Source: Thamnaconus septentrionalis (Eukaryota > Chordata > Actinopteri > Tetraodontiformes > Monacanthidae). From it: DNA of 64,000 nucleotides. The notes under the pieces are model-generated. The model worked only from the letters and a program-made list of their open reading frames with translations, had not been told where the DNA came from and did not search any database. The stretch lies in assembly GCA_009823395.1 (NCBI GenBank), contig CM020509.1, positions 7,286,001 through 7,350,000 on the forward strand, in the 5' to 3' direction. Position numbers and translations under genes: made by a program. Positions 1 through 11,929 of this stretch are shown here, piece after piece (position 1 is the first letter of the stretch; the number at the start of each line of letters is the position of its first letter).

Positions 1-2019
1 CTCGTCCACCAACAGAATAAAGAAAATTATGAGCCGAGGGCCTTGCAACGAACGGTAAAATGACAACATGTGTCCACAACTACCAAGTTTGGACCACCGA
101 GTTAATTAATTTTTATTAAATTTTTTTTTTAATACATATTAATTTTTTTTTTTCTTCCCTAAATGTCAGTTCACAACTCCCCTGGCAGTGGTAGGCCCAC
201 AGCGCGTTCAGGTGAAGCCACAATCAGATGTGGACCGAAATGCCATCACAGGTCAGCACACTGCACTCGGATTTAAACAGATCATTCCTTGGAATCTGCC
301 TGCTCATTACACTGTTTAATTTTTTTAGGCCCTGGGAGAGAGTGTGTCAGCTCATCCACAAAGTAAGACATACCCCCACCAACCCATTTAAAGGATTGTG
401 TTGTTTTATCAGGTTTTATTTTATTTTTAAAAAAAATATATATCTATATATATATAGATATATATATATATTTATTGTTGGGAGGATTGACAGAGCATTT
501 ATTTTGCCTCAGGAAAATCACAATTGATGATTTTGACATTGGCCGGCCGCTGGGAAAGGGCAAATTTGGCAATGTATACCTGGCCAAGGTGAAGAAACTG
601 GAGGCCATTGTGGCGTTAAAGGTGTTATTCAAGTCACAGATGGAGAAGGAAGGTGTGGAGCATCAACTAAGGAGGGAAATTGAGATTCAGTCTCATCTCA
701 AGTAAGTATTTGATTCCCTTGAAACCATTCAGTTAAGAGAGCAGTTTAATTCATCATTGAATAAATTGCTTGCGGGCTCTGTCCTGTTGTTGGCAAGAAT
801 TCTTTTAATGTTCAACATTTTGAAAAAAACAAAAACAATTTTTGCCTGTCCTCAACTACCAGACAATTCATTTTCTGGTTTTGCTGCAGCTTTGCAAATA
901 GACCCTTCAACTGTCTTTATATTTCTTCTCAGGCACCCAAACATCTTGCGCTTCTACAATTATTTCCACGACCAGAAAAGGGTGTACTTGGTGCTCGAGT
1001 ATGCTCCACGTGGTGAAATGTACAAGGAGCTACAGAGATGCGGAAGATTTGACGCCCAGCGTACAGCCACAGTGAGGATTTGTTGCTTTTTTTAAAAAAA
1101 AAAAATTTTTATTTTGCTATTATAGTTTGGGTTAAAAAAAAAATCTAAACCGTTAGATGGTGGTCATTGCCTTATTACATTGAAGAGTTTGATTTCCAAT
1201 AAATTTGTCTAAGAAATTAAAACTTATTGCAAATCTCTTTACCGTTATTAGTTTATGGAGGAGATATCCGATGCCCTGATCTACTGTCATGAGAAGAAGG
1301 TGATTCACCGTGATATCAAGCCAGAAAATCTGCTCCTTGGCTATCGTGGAGAGCTGAAAATTGCAGACTTTGGTTGGTCTGTCCATGCACCTTCTTTGAG
1401 GTAAGGAATCAACCATGCTCCAGTTTTCACATTTGCATCACATAACAATTTGGTTCATGCTGACATGTTCATTTTGTCTGTGCACATCTCTTTAAAAATG
1501 TCTGCAGACGTCGGACAATGTGCGGCACACTGGACTACCTCCCGCCAGAGATGGTTGAGGGTCGCACTCACAGTGAGAAGGTGGACCTGTGGTGTATCGG
1601 GATCCTCTGCTTTGAATGTTTGGTCGGACACCCACCGTTTGAAACTCCAACACCAACGGAAACCTACAAAAAGATAACAAAGGTTATTATTGAGTAGATG
1701 GGAGCTGAAAGTTACGATTAATAAACCCTCACCTTCATATGTTTAGTGGAGTTAATTAAAGAAAACCCATAATCAGTCCATATGATTGTCTTCATGACAT
1801 CAGTACTTTTTCAGTTTTCAAAAATGGTATTTTGCTGTTTTCCAGGTGGAGTTGCAGTTCCCCAGTATGGTCCCAGAGGGTGCGCGGGACCTCGTCTCAA
1901 AGCTGCTCCGCTACAACCCAAACGATCGTCTCCCACTACAGAAAGTCATGGAGCACCAGTGGGTGCGCGCCAATGCACGCCGAGTCCTCCCTCCAGAATG
2001 TCCAACCCAGAAATCTTGA
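1..2019 (+). CDS. aurkb: Aurora kinase B (5' end outside window)
   Basis: Serine/threonine kinase, catalytic subunit of the chromosomal passenger complex, acting at centromeres and the spindle midzone in mitosis. Exons read by translation and GT-AG junctions: 1-54 (partial), 170-251, 329-362, 513-701, 933-1071, 1252-1400, 1508-1682, 1846-2019. They join to 331 residues without a frame break. Visible motifs: N-terminal QNKEN (KEN-box-like), hinge-proximal [20 protein letters not shown] (glycine loop), VALKV (catalytic lysine), HRDIKPEN (catalytic loop), ADFGWS (DFG), activation loop [15 protein letters not shown] with the autophosphorylated Thr, and a C-terminal RRVLPP that favours AURKB over AURKA. 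No start codon is present: the first exon is open to the window edge and already reads LVHQQNKEN, so only a few codons are missing. The 34-nt exon at 329-362 is a microexon in the variable N-terminal tail. Confidence 0.96.
428..475. repeat. (TA)n-rich hairpin-prone microsatellite in aurkb intron
   Basis: Alternating TA/TATC/TAGATA sequence between the microexon at 329-362 and the next exon at 513. It is self-complementary around a TATATCTA...TAGATATA core, so it can form a cruciform. It lies about 40 nt upstream of the acceptor at 511-512. Confidence 0.85.
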
Positions 2020-2412
2020 GCCCACCTGATCTTTTTACATTATGCTTGTCTTTCCTTTTTCTGTCCTTTTTACAGCAAACTCTGGGATCACTGTATCTTG
2101 GTTTCACTGCCACAGGCTTTAAACTTACATTGTTTTTGGGACAGTGTAAATGTGTATCTATTTCTTTTTACATTGTACAGTCATTTCTGAATATCTTTCT
2201 TTAGGATTCTGCCTGGTTGTCTGTGTTTCATTGTCATTTCTTCCCTGAAAATTAGGGGTGATGCCTTTTTTCTAATGTCTTTTTAAAATGTTTTTATTTG
2301 ATGGTGTTGACGCCAAAATACTGCAGTTATCCTGCTTCAGGCTGTGTCAGTCCACCCACAAATATTGTCACTTAGGATTTCTATTTTAAATATCTTTTAA
2401 ATATCTAATAAA
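2020..2412 (+). promoter_or_regulatory. aurkb: aurkb 3' UTR with poly(A) signal
   Basis: AT-rich sequence after the aurkb stop codon with no coding signal. A canonical AATAAA at 2407-2412 is followed by a GT-rich stretch (GTGTATATACATTTTGTGTG), which fits a cleavage and polyadenylation site about 390 nt after the stop. Confidence 0.7.
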
Positions 2413-2751
2413 AGTGTATATACATTTTGTGTGCAAACTGAGAACTGAATCTTTTGACTACAGCATTTGATGCAACTGTGGGTATGGGGCTCGTGTTATC
2501 ATATTGTCCATTGTGGTGAAAATTTGTATTTGGCCCACCATTATGTAGGAAAGAGTACACCAACATGCAGATTTCTATATCTATACATATATATATATAT
2601 ACATATATAATAAAATTCGGGGGAAAAAAAAAATAAATTATATCGAGAGGTTAATTGCTAGTGCGCTACTACGGGGCAAGGGGCACTTGTAATAAATCCA
2701 CAGCTCCACAGGAGCAAGGCTAAAAGTTACTTGCTGAAACCATGCCATCAC
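2413..2751. other. Spacer between aurkb and tRNA-Leu
   Basis: Non-coding spacer. It holds a TA-rich microsatellite around 2578-2608 and otherwise nothing recognised. The minus-strand open frame that overlaps its end is the antisense of the tRNA gene. Confidence 0.6.
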
Positions 2752-2833
2752 GGTAGCGTGGCCGAGCGGTCTAAGGCGCTGGATTAAGGCTCCAGTCTCT
2801 TCGGGGGCGTGGGTTCGAATCCCACCGCTGCCA
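2752..2833 (+). tRNA. tRNA-Leu (anticodon AAG)
   Basis: Complete 82-nt class II tRNA gene decoding CTT. The acceptor stem pairs GGTAGCG (2752-2758) with CGCTGCC (2826-2832), followed by discriminator A at 2833. The A box TGGCCGAGCGG is at 2759-2769. The anticodon stem CTGGA/TCCAG (2779-2783/2791-2795) encloses loop TTAAGGC, giving anticodon AAG at 2786-2788. A long variable arm with a TTCG loop follows, then the B box GGTTCGAATCC at 2812-2822. There is no intron and CCA is not encoded. A TTTT run at 2840-2843 serves as the Pol III terminator. The sequence is nearly identical to the vertebrate consensus, so it is probably functional. Confidence 0.97.
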
Positions 2834-3435
2834 GAAACCTTTTGATGAATGATGGAAAAGACGGTACAGTTATTCATAAGTTAAATTTTTATTGGAATTT
2901 CTGATAATTATTTAAATGTAATATTATAGCTTGAAACTGGTAATAAGATTTAGAACAATTTTTATACGATAATATACTGAATGCATATTGACGAAGCGTG
3001 TTTCATTCGCAACGTGTCAAAGTGGCCACTAAGGGTCACTAAAGGAACGATAACCTGAGTTGAAAGGCTCAGGGCGTAAAAAACAAAGATGCAGTACAGT
3101 CATACATTACACATATGTGTAGCATGGCAAAATGTTAATTTGCTGTCTCGAAATTTTTTTTTTTTTTTAATTAATTAAAAAAGAAAAAAAACTTAGAAAA
3201 CACCGCCACAAAACGCTACTTGTAAAAAAAAAAACCAACAACTTACAGCCGCATTTGCTTTCCACGCCATTGTTTTAGTCATATAGGAATATTTATCTGT
3301 ATATAATGCATATATTATTGTATATGTATTGTGTAAAATACATTTGTATATATAGATATAGATATAGATATAGATATATTTTTTAAAAGAACGCTGTCCA
3401 GAAACTTTATTTTGACGGGACGAAAAATAGCATAA
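2834..3435. other. AT-rich spacer upstream of bod1l1
   Basis: No coding signal. It contains poly(A)/poly(T) runs near 3150-3230 and a short GATATA tandem repeat at about 3351-3380 (four to five hexamers). The start holds the Pol III terminator of the tRNA. Confidence 0.6.
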
Positions 3436-3579
3436 ACGTTTTCCGGTTCACAGAGGTTTTATTTCCGGCCATAACACAATACTGGCGCTCTCAGCCGCGG
3501 TCTTGTTGGATGCGCCGCAGGAATTAACTTTTTCGTTCCATCCGCTAACCCGAAGCTGAGGCAAACAGGGCGTCTAAAC
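3436..3579 (+). promoter_or_regulatory. bod1l1: Probable bod1l1 promoter and 5' UTR
   Basis: A GC-richer island directly before the bod1l1 start codon. It carries two TTTCCGG elements (3440-3446 and 3462-3468), which are minus-strand CCGGAAA ETS/GABP-type sites common in TATA-less housekeeping promoters. No TATA box is visible. The ATG at 3580 has an AACATGG context. Confidence 0.5.
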
Positions 3580-4233
3580 ATGGCCGGTTTACCACCCGGA
3601 GACCCGCAGCTGGTTTCCATGATTGTCAGTCATTTAAAATCACAAGGACTCTTCGATCAGTTCCGGAGGGACTGCCTGGCAGACGTCGACACGAAGGTAT
3701 ACACATATATTTTTTAATTTTTACTCCAGACTCTATTAAACGTAATATGTTGTTCGATAATAATATATATGCACGACGTTAATCAAATGTTGGGGTAGAG
3801 CCTGTCAGTTCTTTTGTTTTTCTTGTTTTTGCCTTGCAGCCCGCTTACTTAAACCTGAAACAAAGAGTGGACAACTTTGTCTCGAATCATCTCTCCAACC
3901 ACACATGGAGCCCTCATTTGAACAAGAACCAGCTGAGAAACAACATCAGACAACTTGTGCTTCAGTAAGTCAGAGGGAAGCGGTGCAGTTCATGCTACTG
4001 GAATGGATGCGGTGCAGAGTTCAATCCAACTGTACCTCTCAGGTCCGGGATGCTGGAGCAGGGAGTGGACAGGATCGTGGCGCAGGTGGTCGATCCCAAA
4101 GTCAACCACATCTTCAGGCCACAGGTGGAGAGGGTGGTGCGGGAGTTTCTGTCTCCTGGAAGCTGTTCAGAGGAGCCGCCAGCCCCACCGCCTGCAGTGG
4201 AGCCCAAACCAGAGAACTGCACTGTCGAGCAAG
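3580..4233 (+). other. bod1l1: bod1l1 exons 1-3: Shg1/BOD1 domain
   Basis: The first 144 codons carry the conserved N-terminal domain shared by BOD1, BOD1L1 and the yeast COMPASS subunit Shg1. Recognisable stretches are IVSHLKSQGLFDQFRRDCLA (exon 1), YLNLKQRVDNFVSNHL (exon 2) and VVDPKVNHIFRPQVERVVRE (exon 3). Exon 3 ends in a Pro/Glu-rich linker. This is the only globular part of the protein that I can recognise; nearly everything after it is low-complexity and charged. Confidence 0.9.
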
Positions 4234-7200
4234 GTACAGGTGCGCACTGTAAATGTACCTGCAAAGTAAATATTCACATTTTCACTCTATTACTGACACA
4301 TACTTTGACAGTAAATACAGAAAGTACAGTGTTTTCAGTGATCTGCAGTTCTTTTCTTAAGTTTGTTAGTGACAAAATAAATTCAATAATAAAAAAAAAA
4401 AGGCAAATTTACTGGTTGCACGTGCACGAGTAGATAGGAAATTTACTTGCACCGTTGCAAATTATAGGGAAAAAATGCAACCATTTAGATGCAGTCTGGT
4501 GCCCTGCTTGCTCCATCATAACTAGTTGTAGGAAATGAATTAATGAATGAATGGAAGGACGGACCTGTGTTTCAGGAGCAGCTTCGCCACAGTAGCATGG
4601 GACAAGGCATTTAAAATTTATCAATCAGCTTTTTGCTGCTTTGTTTCATTTAGTAATTTCAGTAAGATAAAAATCTAAAAGGTCTGGCTGAGAGCGATGC
4701 AGCTAAACCACAATGTTGCATTTTCACAGCTGTGCAGCCGGCTCTGGCCACCACTTCAGCCAGCGATGCCATGTCCATCTTGGACACCATAACATCACTC
4801 AACCAGGAGGCCAGTGTCAGAGCCACCTCCGGCACAGACAGGGTACGCAAGGGCCAAACCGCGGACGAGTCCCTGCAACTGCTGTCAGAGGACAGCCAGC
4901 AGGACATGAGCCTCGTCGGGGACGCAGATGGCCAGCACGACGCAAAGATGGAGACAGACGAGGCGGCGTCAGAGACGCCGACGTTGGAAGTGAAGCTGGA
5001 GGACGCAGGGGAGCAGATGGATCTCAGCAGAGACGGCATCATGGAGGAGGTCAAGATGGAAGAGGGGGAGCTGGGACCAGAGGAGCTGATGGAGGAGGAC
5101 AAAGACAAAGTTGCCAGCAAATTGGCAGGAAAAATCGCAGAGGAGAAGCAGGATGATGATCAGCAGAGGTCCGCCAGTCAGGCCAAACAGAAAGCCAGGG
5201 AGAGGATCAAGGAAGGTGAGTCGCTCTGACTGATTCCCATCGTGTAGATGCAACGTCGGCGACTTTTTAAAGCATCAATCTGACTTTGTTACATCCTATT
5301 ACTTTGTGGCGTCACCCGGTAGAGTACTTCCTGGAGGACTCAGACCTGGAAGGCCTGAGCGACATCACCGTGAGCTCTGTCCACACCAGTGACCTGTCCT
5401 CCTTCGAGGGCGAGAGCGAGGACGAGGGGCAGAGGTCCGACTCCTCAGAAGAAGGGGAGCTTCCTGCAGATGGTTTCTACTTCTCATTTCTCTTTGCCAA
5501 AAGCAGCTGTAAATTTATGACGACTGGGCCTCCAGCAGCAGAGGGATTTGTGTCTAAGCCGAGTTTTTGGTTGTGTTTTGTCTCACCAGATGATGGGGAG
5601 TGTGGAGATAAGAAACAAAGCAGCGGAGAAGGAGATGAAGACCGTAAACCTCGTCGCAAGGCCTACGTTCATAAGCCCTTCCTCTACTCCCGTTACTATA
5701 GCGACTCTGATGATGAAGTCACCGTGGAGGAGCGCCGAAGATCCGCAGTGAGTTCTTGAAAGACACACAATTGCAGATTTAAGCCATAACAGAGCTCAAT
5801 GGTTTTTGCAGGGTTTTTTTTTCAAAGAATTTTCTTATTTAATTTCTGTCATGACTCATCTCTGTGCTCATCGTGTCTCTCACAGGCCAAGGACAAAGAG
5901 GAGAGACTCCTCAAGAGACAACAGAACAGAGAGCGAATGGAAGAGAAACGCAAACTGAAAGCCGTGCTGACTGAAGAACACGGTATTTCCTTCCAGCGAA
6001 TCACGTTTATTTGATCGCATCGTCTGTCTTAATTCTTCACGTCACTGCTGCTAACGCTTCCGATCATCCTCTCAGAAAACAAAAAGCCAAAGAACGACGA
6101 CTCTGCCGGACAGGAGCGGCCCAAAGCCAAAGAGGCTCGCAAAGAGAGGAAAGTTCTGGAGAAGAAAATGGCTCTGAGCAGGAAGAGGAAGCTGGACTCC
6201 AGGTTGGTCACACGGCTGCTGCTGCACAACCAAAAAGGCTCACATCTGCAAACTGCTGAGAGAATGTATTTATCTGCACGGTCTAAAAGGTCTTTGTAAA
6301 TTCTTAACCTTTAGGAAAGAAGGAGAACTTTCAAGCAAAAAGAAAGGCGACGCAGACGTGTCCAAGAAAATGGTACGTATGATTGGTAAGTCGAATCAAA
6401 GGTAATCTGTCAACCCTCAACAACGTTCTTACACTTCACTGCTTTAAAACCAGGAGGTGAAACCTGCACCTTCGAAGCCCTTCCATCCTAAGCTGGTCAG
6501 AAACCTGTCCGAGTCGACGTCCTCCGATGAGAGGCACAGGTGGGTGAGCGGCAGCCTCTCCGAAGATTCCGCCGAGGCCAAGAAGCTCCCTGATAAAACC
6601 AGGACGCACGCCTTCATCCTGGAGCTGGAGCAGGGCTCCCAGGAGGCTCTCAAGCAGCGCTCGGTCGGGAAGTTCGACCGCCTGCCTCGCAAAGAGCTCC
6701 ACTCCAAGGAACGCAGGGAGAAGGAGCGCAGCGTGTCGGACGAACGCGGCAAACTCAAGTCGAAACAGGCGGACGACTCGCAGCAGAGGGACGGAGCTGC
6801 TCTCAAGGTTTCCCCCGAGGAGAAAAGCGAGAAAAAGCCAAAGATTAAGAGTGAGAAGAAAACGGCTGGAACCGCGAGGGACGGGAAGCCGTCCGTCTCC
6901 GAGGGCGCGGCGGAGGAGGCCGCTGTCAAGAAGGCGAAAGTTCCGTCTGTGGAGAACGTCAGAGTGGAGAAGGAGAAGGAAAAGAGTCGGGAGAGGGAGA
7001 AGGAGAAGAGCAAGGAAAAAGCCAAGGGGGAGAAAACGTCAGCCAAGAGTGATTTCAAGCAGATTCCCCGTCACGAGTCCGTCAGTTTGTTTGACGATCG
7101 GGCCGACGTCGATCCCGTAGCAGACGGCAGCAAGAAGAAGGAGAAGCACTCCAAGGATGTCCTGAAAAGGTCAAAGAGTCACGGCGACGACAGGCCAGGG

Positions 7201-10200
7201 GACAAGGGCAAGAAAGACGGCGAGAGGGAAAAGACTAAAACGGATCAAGATGGACAGAAATCAAACAAGTCGGGCTCGGAAACGGACAGGGAGCCCAAAA
7301 AAGTCAAGCCCACAGAAAAAAGCAAAATCCCAGAAAAGTCCAAGTCCAAATCCAAAGAGGAAACCAAGACGTTATCCAAAATGGACAGCAAAGCCCAGGG
7401 CACGCAGGCTAAGAGTGCGGGGGCCGCACCGGCGGCCAAGGAGAAGAAGAAAGAGACAAAGGAGCCGCGGAAAGCGTCCGAGGAAACTCAGCACGACAAA
7501 TCAGAGGTGAAGAGCGCGAAGAAGAAGAAGGAGAAGGAAAGGAAAAACGAGACGGCAGCCAAGAGGAGAAGAAAACAGCCCGAGAAGACAAACTGGAAAA
7601 GTCGGAGAAATCCTCAAAGCCGAGCGCCGTCGCCCCCGTGAGCCTGGTTGCAGAGGAGCCAGCGCAGAAAGCCGCCGCCCTCCATGACGACCCAGTCGCC
7701 ACCGCCACCGCCACCGCCACCTCGCTCTCGGACGACACCTGCGACGCCCTGAGCGACATCACCCCCGAGCCGCCCGAGGGCGAGCTGGAGTCGCGGCTGG
7801 CCGAGATGTCGGCCGTGCCGGACGAAGCCGACGCCCTGCTGACCCTGATGGACGTGTGCACGTCGGCCGAGGCCCGGCTGGCCCCCGCGCCGGCCCAGAT
7901 GACCGAGCGCGAGGCGGACATGAAGATGAAGGAGGCCGCCCTCACGCTGCTCTCCATGGACTGCGGCGCCGTCACCTCCGCCCTGGTCTGCCAGGACGTC
8001 CAGGGTCATCAGGCCGAGCCGCCGCAGCCGCTGCCGCAGCCGCAGCCGATGAAAGCGGAGTTGGAGGAACAGGAAGAGGAGGAGGAGCAGGAGCATCATC
8101 AACCCGACGAGGTCACGGCCGCAGAGCCACCAGCAGGTCCGAACCAGGCGTCGGTCCAGCCTGAAGCAGAGGAGGAAACAAACACTGCAGGTACGCTGAT
8201 GACAACACGTGACGGTCGGTTATACAGATGTTCCCCTGCATCATTAGCATTCATCTCTCCCTCGTCTCAGGGTGAATGAGGTGCTGGAAAGCGCTCCATA
8301 AGTGCAGTCCACTTACCGTTTTTACCATTGCCCCCCACAGATTGGACTGAAAGTATCCAAATGGAGACGGACGCGGTGAAGGATGAAACGTCCGAGTCCA
8401 CCGTTCCACAGGTGAAGACACCAGAGGAGTTGAAATGATTATTTTCCCCAATCAGCATCGTTTGTTTTCCACTCAGTCTGACTCTTCTTTCCGCAGGAGA
8501 TCACCTCCACCTCTGATGAGCTCACCTCCACCTCTGATGAGCACCAGGTCACTGTGACGGAGGAGGCAGCAGCTCCTGAGGCAGCAGCTCCTGAGGCAGC
8601 AGCTCCTGAGGCAGCAGCTCCTGAGGCAGCAGCTCCTGAGGCAGCCGCTCCTGAGGCAGCAGCTCCTGAGGCAGCAGCTCCTGAGGCAGCAGCTCCTGAG
8701 GCAGCAGCTCCTGAGGCAGCAGCTCCTGAGGCAGCAGCTCCTGAGGCAGCAGCTCCTGAGGCAGCCGCTCCTGAGGCAGCCGCTCCTGAGGCAGCCGCTC
8801 CTGAGGCAGCCGCTCCTGAGGCAGCAGCTCCTGAAACACAGCTGGAAGAAACAGGTGAAGGGGACACTTTGACCTCCGTTCAGATACTCACCTGTATCTG
8901 CTTAGCGCTGTCTTATATTTATTATCCTGTGGTATTCCAGCTGCTCCAGAAGCCGCTGTGCCTGAACTGGAAGAAGAGGTGGGAGATGCGTCAGAGGGCG
9001 GCCTGGTCTCGGCTGCTCCTGCTGCCAGCGAACACGCAGCTGTAGAAGCAGCTGCAGAGCAAGGTGAGGGCTTTAGATGCACATTTTTGAAAAAAAAAAA
9101 AAATCAGAACAGTTTACCTGCAGCTGACTATAAACCTGAGTGTTGCGTTGTCACTTTAGGACAAACAGAGCTGGATACTGAGGACATGGAGATTGGCCTC
9201 CAGGTGAGTCGCTGATGTTCTGCCTGCATTATTTTCCCAATATGTTTTTTGAGCCGACACTTGATACTGTCACTCTTTGACTTTAGACCACAGAAGAAAA
9301 AGTCGAGGACACACAGACCAAGACTGGTGAGTCCTCCCTGAGTCCCTCCGCTTGAGTTATGTGTGTAATTAGCGGTGTGAGTCTCCACTTGCAGGCTAGT
9401 TGAAAGCTGCTCCTCTTGCTCACTAAAAATGTAAACATTAGGCGACACGGAGAACAAAGAGTCGGAGGCAGAAAATGCTCCAGCGGAGGAGTCGGAGGAT
9501 TCAAACACGGTAAGCGTGAGGTCTCTCCTGCTCACTCGCCTCCGTGCAGGCGACACGGCAACGCTCACATCTTTTCTTCATGCCAACGGTGTTCAGGTGG
9601 AGCGAAACGTCCCAGAAAAGCCTGAGGAGCAAACTGAGAGCGAAACAGACAAAGCACCCGAACTGGCCCAACAAGTCCAGCAACAAAGTGAGTCCAAGTC
9701 ACTGTAAAATAAACACAATTTTTAAAACAACTTTGAAATCGTATCCGGTTGTCACTTCACCGTCACCTCCTGCTTTTTCAGCCATCGCGTCCAGCAGCGA
9801 CAGCCAGGCAGAGGAGACGCCGCCCGACATGCCGCCAAAGGTTGTGGCCATTTCTTTTTCCAAAGAAAATTTGACAAGTCCCACCCACCCCCATTTTGGT
9901 TGAACTGATCCTGACCTTTGTCACGCAGGAAGAGAAGACGGAGGGAGGCGGAAGACGTAAACGCAAACTGTCCACCAGCACAGCTGCAGCCGTCGCAGAA
10001 CCTGGTACAGCGCTTTAAAATTTAAGATCAGATTGGTTTACAATTTTATATTGAAAAAAATGTTTAAATGTTAAAGGCAAAATGAAATAATTTGTCTGTT
10101 CAGGAGAAAAATACGATGACATGGAAACCAAAGAAAAACCACCTGCTGAGGTAAAAATCATCCTGCCAGTTGTCTGTTTCCCCCCCCCTCATTCGACAAC

Positions 10201-11874
10201 TAAGCGCAAACATACTTTTGACGCATCTAATAATCTTTTTTTCCGTTACCCTTTCTTTAACATCCAGGAGACAAATGTGGAGTTGCCAGTGGAAATTAAA
10301 AAGCCGCGCCGGGGTCGACCGCCGAAACCCAGGGAGGAGAAGAATCAAGCCCAGGATGTTGCTGAGGCGGCTGAGAGTGCCGAGGAGAAGCCTTCAGCTG
10401 CTGCTGTCACTGAAGAAGCGCTGGTTGTTGCTGCTGCTGCTGCTGCTGCTGGTAAGATCGTGTGTAGCATTAATAAATGTGGATGTCCTGCAGCACTATA
10501 AACTGTGTAGATGGTGCTGGATTTGGAGTCCGATCGACAAATTTGAAATGATCCCGTTTTTTTTGTTGTTCTTAAACTTTTTTTTATAAGAGAAAAAGTA
10601 AGTTACATATATTTTTGGTTTGTATACATGTAATTGAATCATTTCAATCCAGTTAATTCAAAAAAGAAAAGAAAACACACTAGAAATATACGCAAATACA
10701 AAATAACCCACACAAATTGATGAGGTTTTAAATGCTGATGGTCTGATTTCATCCTGTGTTGTCTGTGATGTTCTTTGAAGCCTTGGATGATGAAAAGCAG
10801 CAGGAAGAGGAGAAAAAAGAGGAAGAGAGCACCGACCAACCACCGTCCGCTGAACCAACAGGGAGCCAAGAGGTGCAGGTGACACAATTAACCATGTTTT
10901 GCTCCATATGCCACTTTTTTTTTCTTTTTTTTTTTTTTTTGTCAAATTTCATAAATATTCGTCTGCTGGAGCCGTCTGAGCTTTTTGTTTGTTGAATCTA
11001 CAGAAGAGTGAGAAGGAAAGTGAGAAGAAGGAAAGTGAAGATCCAGAGAGTGCGGCCAGGCCGTCGGCTCCGGTCCTGGAAGACACTGAAGCTGCAGGAA
11101 GCTGCGAGGCCGCGGAGACAGCCGACACACGTAACGTTCTCTCTCCTTTTCACTTTTTTATGAGAAAATCGTCCCATAATTGTAAACGCGTCAGCAAATC
11201 AAACATATTTGATTCTCAGGTAAGCCAGCGGTGAAACGAAAGAGGTCAGAAGAAGCGGAGGAATCTGAGCAGGTGAGATGGTCGTGTTCGGTCATAAGAA
11301 CATTCGACTGGTGCTGAACATTGGTCCTTCATGTGTATTCAAATGATCCCTTTACAGGAAGCTCAGGCTGAAGAGGAGGATGAAGGGATGGAGGAGGAGG
11401 AGGAGGACAGAGTCGACAGTCAGCAGGAGCAAAGTGAGGAACAGCCCGAGACAGACAGCGGTAAGAAAATTCACATCTGTCCTCCTTTTTAAAAAGCGTT
11501 TGAGCATCACACTGTGTCGGGGTAATAAAAGGGGATTTGTCTTCCTTATTAATGTGGTCTTTGGTTTTCCCAGTTTGTTCCCCTCCAGTGAGTCACGCCG
11601 AGAGTCAAGACGAGGTCAAGGAGGACAGCGAGGAGAAGAAAACGGATGACGTAAGTCGGCAGGGAACCCGAGGAAAACCGCAGTCGTCTCCTGCAAACAT
11701 TTTGCTCCGTCGTCACTTTCCCAAATCACACTCAACCAGAGTCTTTTCTAACCACAGCCAGTCACTCACTGCTGTTATGTGCTGGTCTGCAGGTCGAGGC
11801 GGCGCCACAGGAAGATCAAGAGAAGACCCAGAAGAAACCAGGCCGAAGGGGTCGGCCGCCAAAGGCAGCTACTA

Positions 11875-11929
<55 letters not shown>

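Noticed and set aside
2638..2877. Minus-strand open frame containing GGIRTHAPEETGALIQRL
   Set aside because: This is the antisense translation of tRNA-Leu(AAG), a well-known false protein in automated annotations.
8439..8867. Minus-strand open frames of Gly-Ala-Ala-Ala-Ser and Leu-Pro-Gln-Glu repeats
   Set aside because: Shadow frames of the AAAPE minisatellite on the coding strand.
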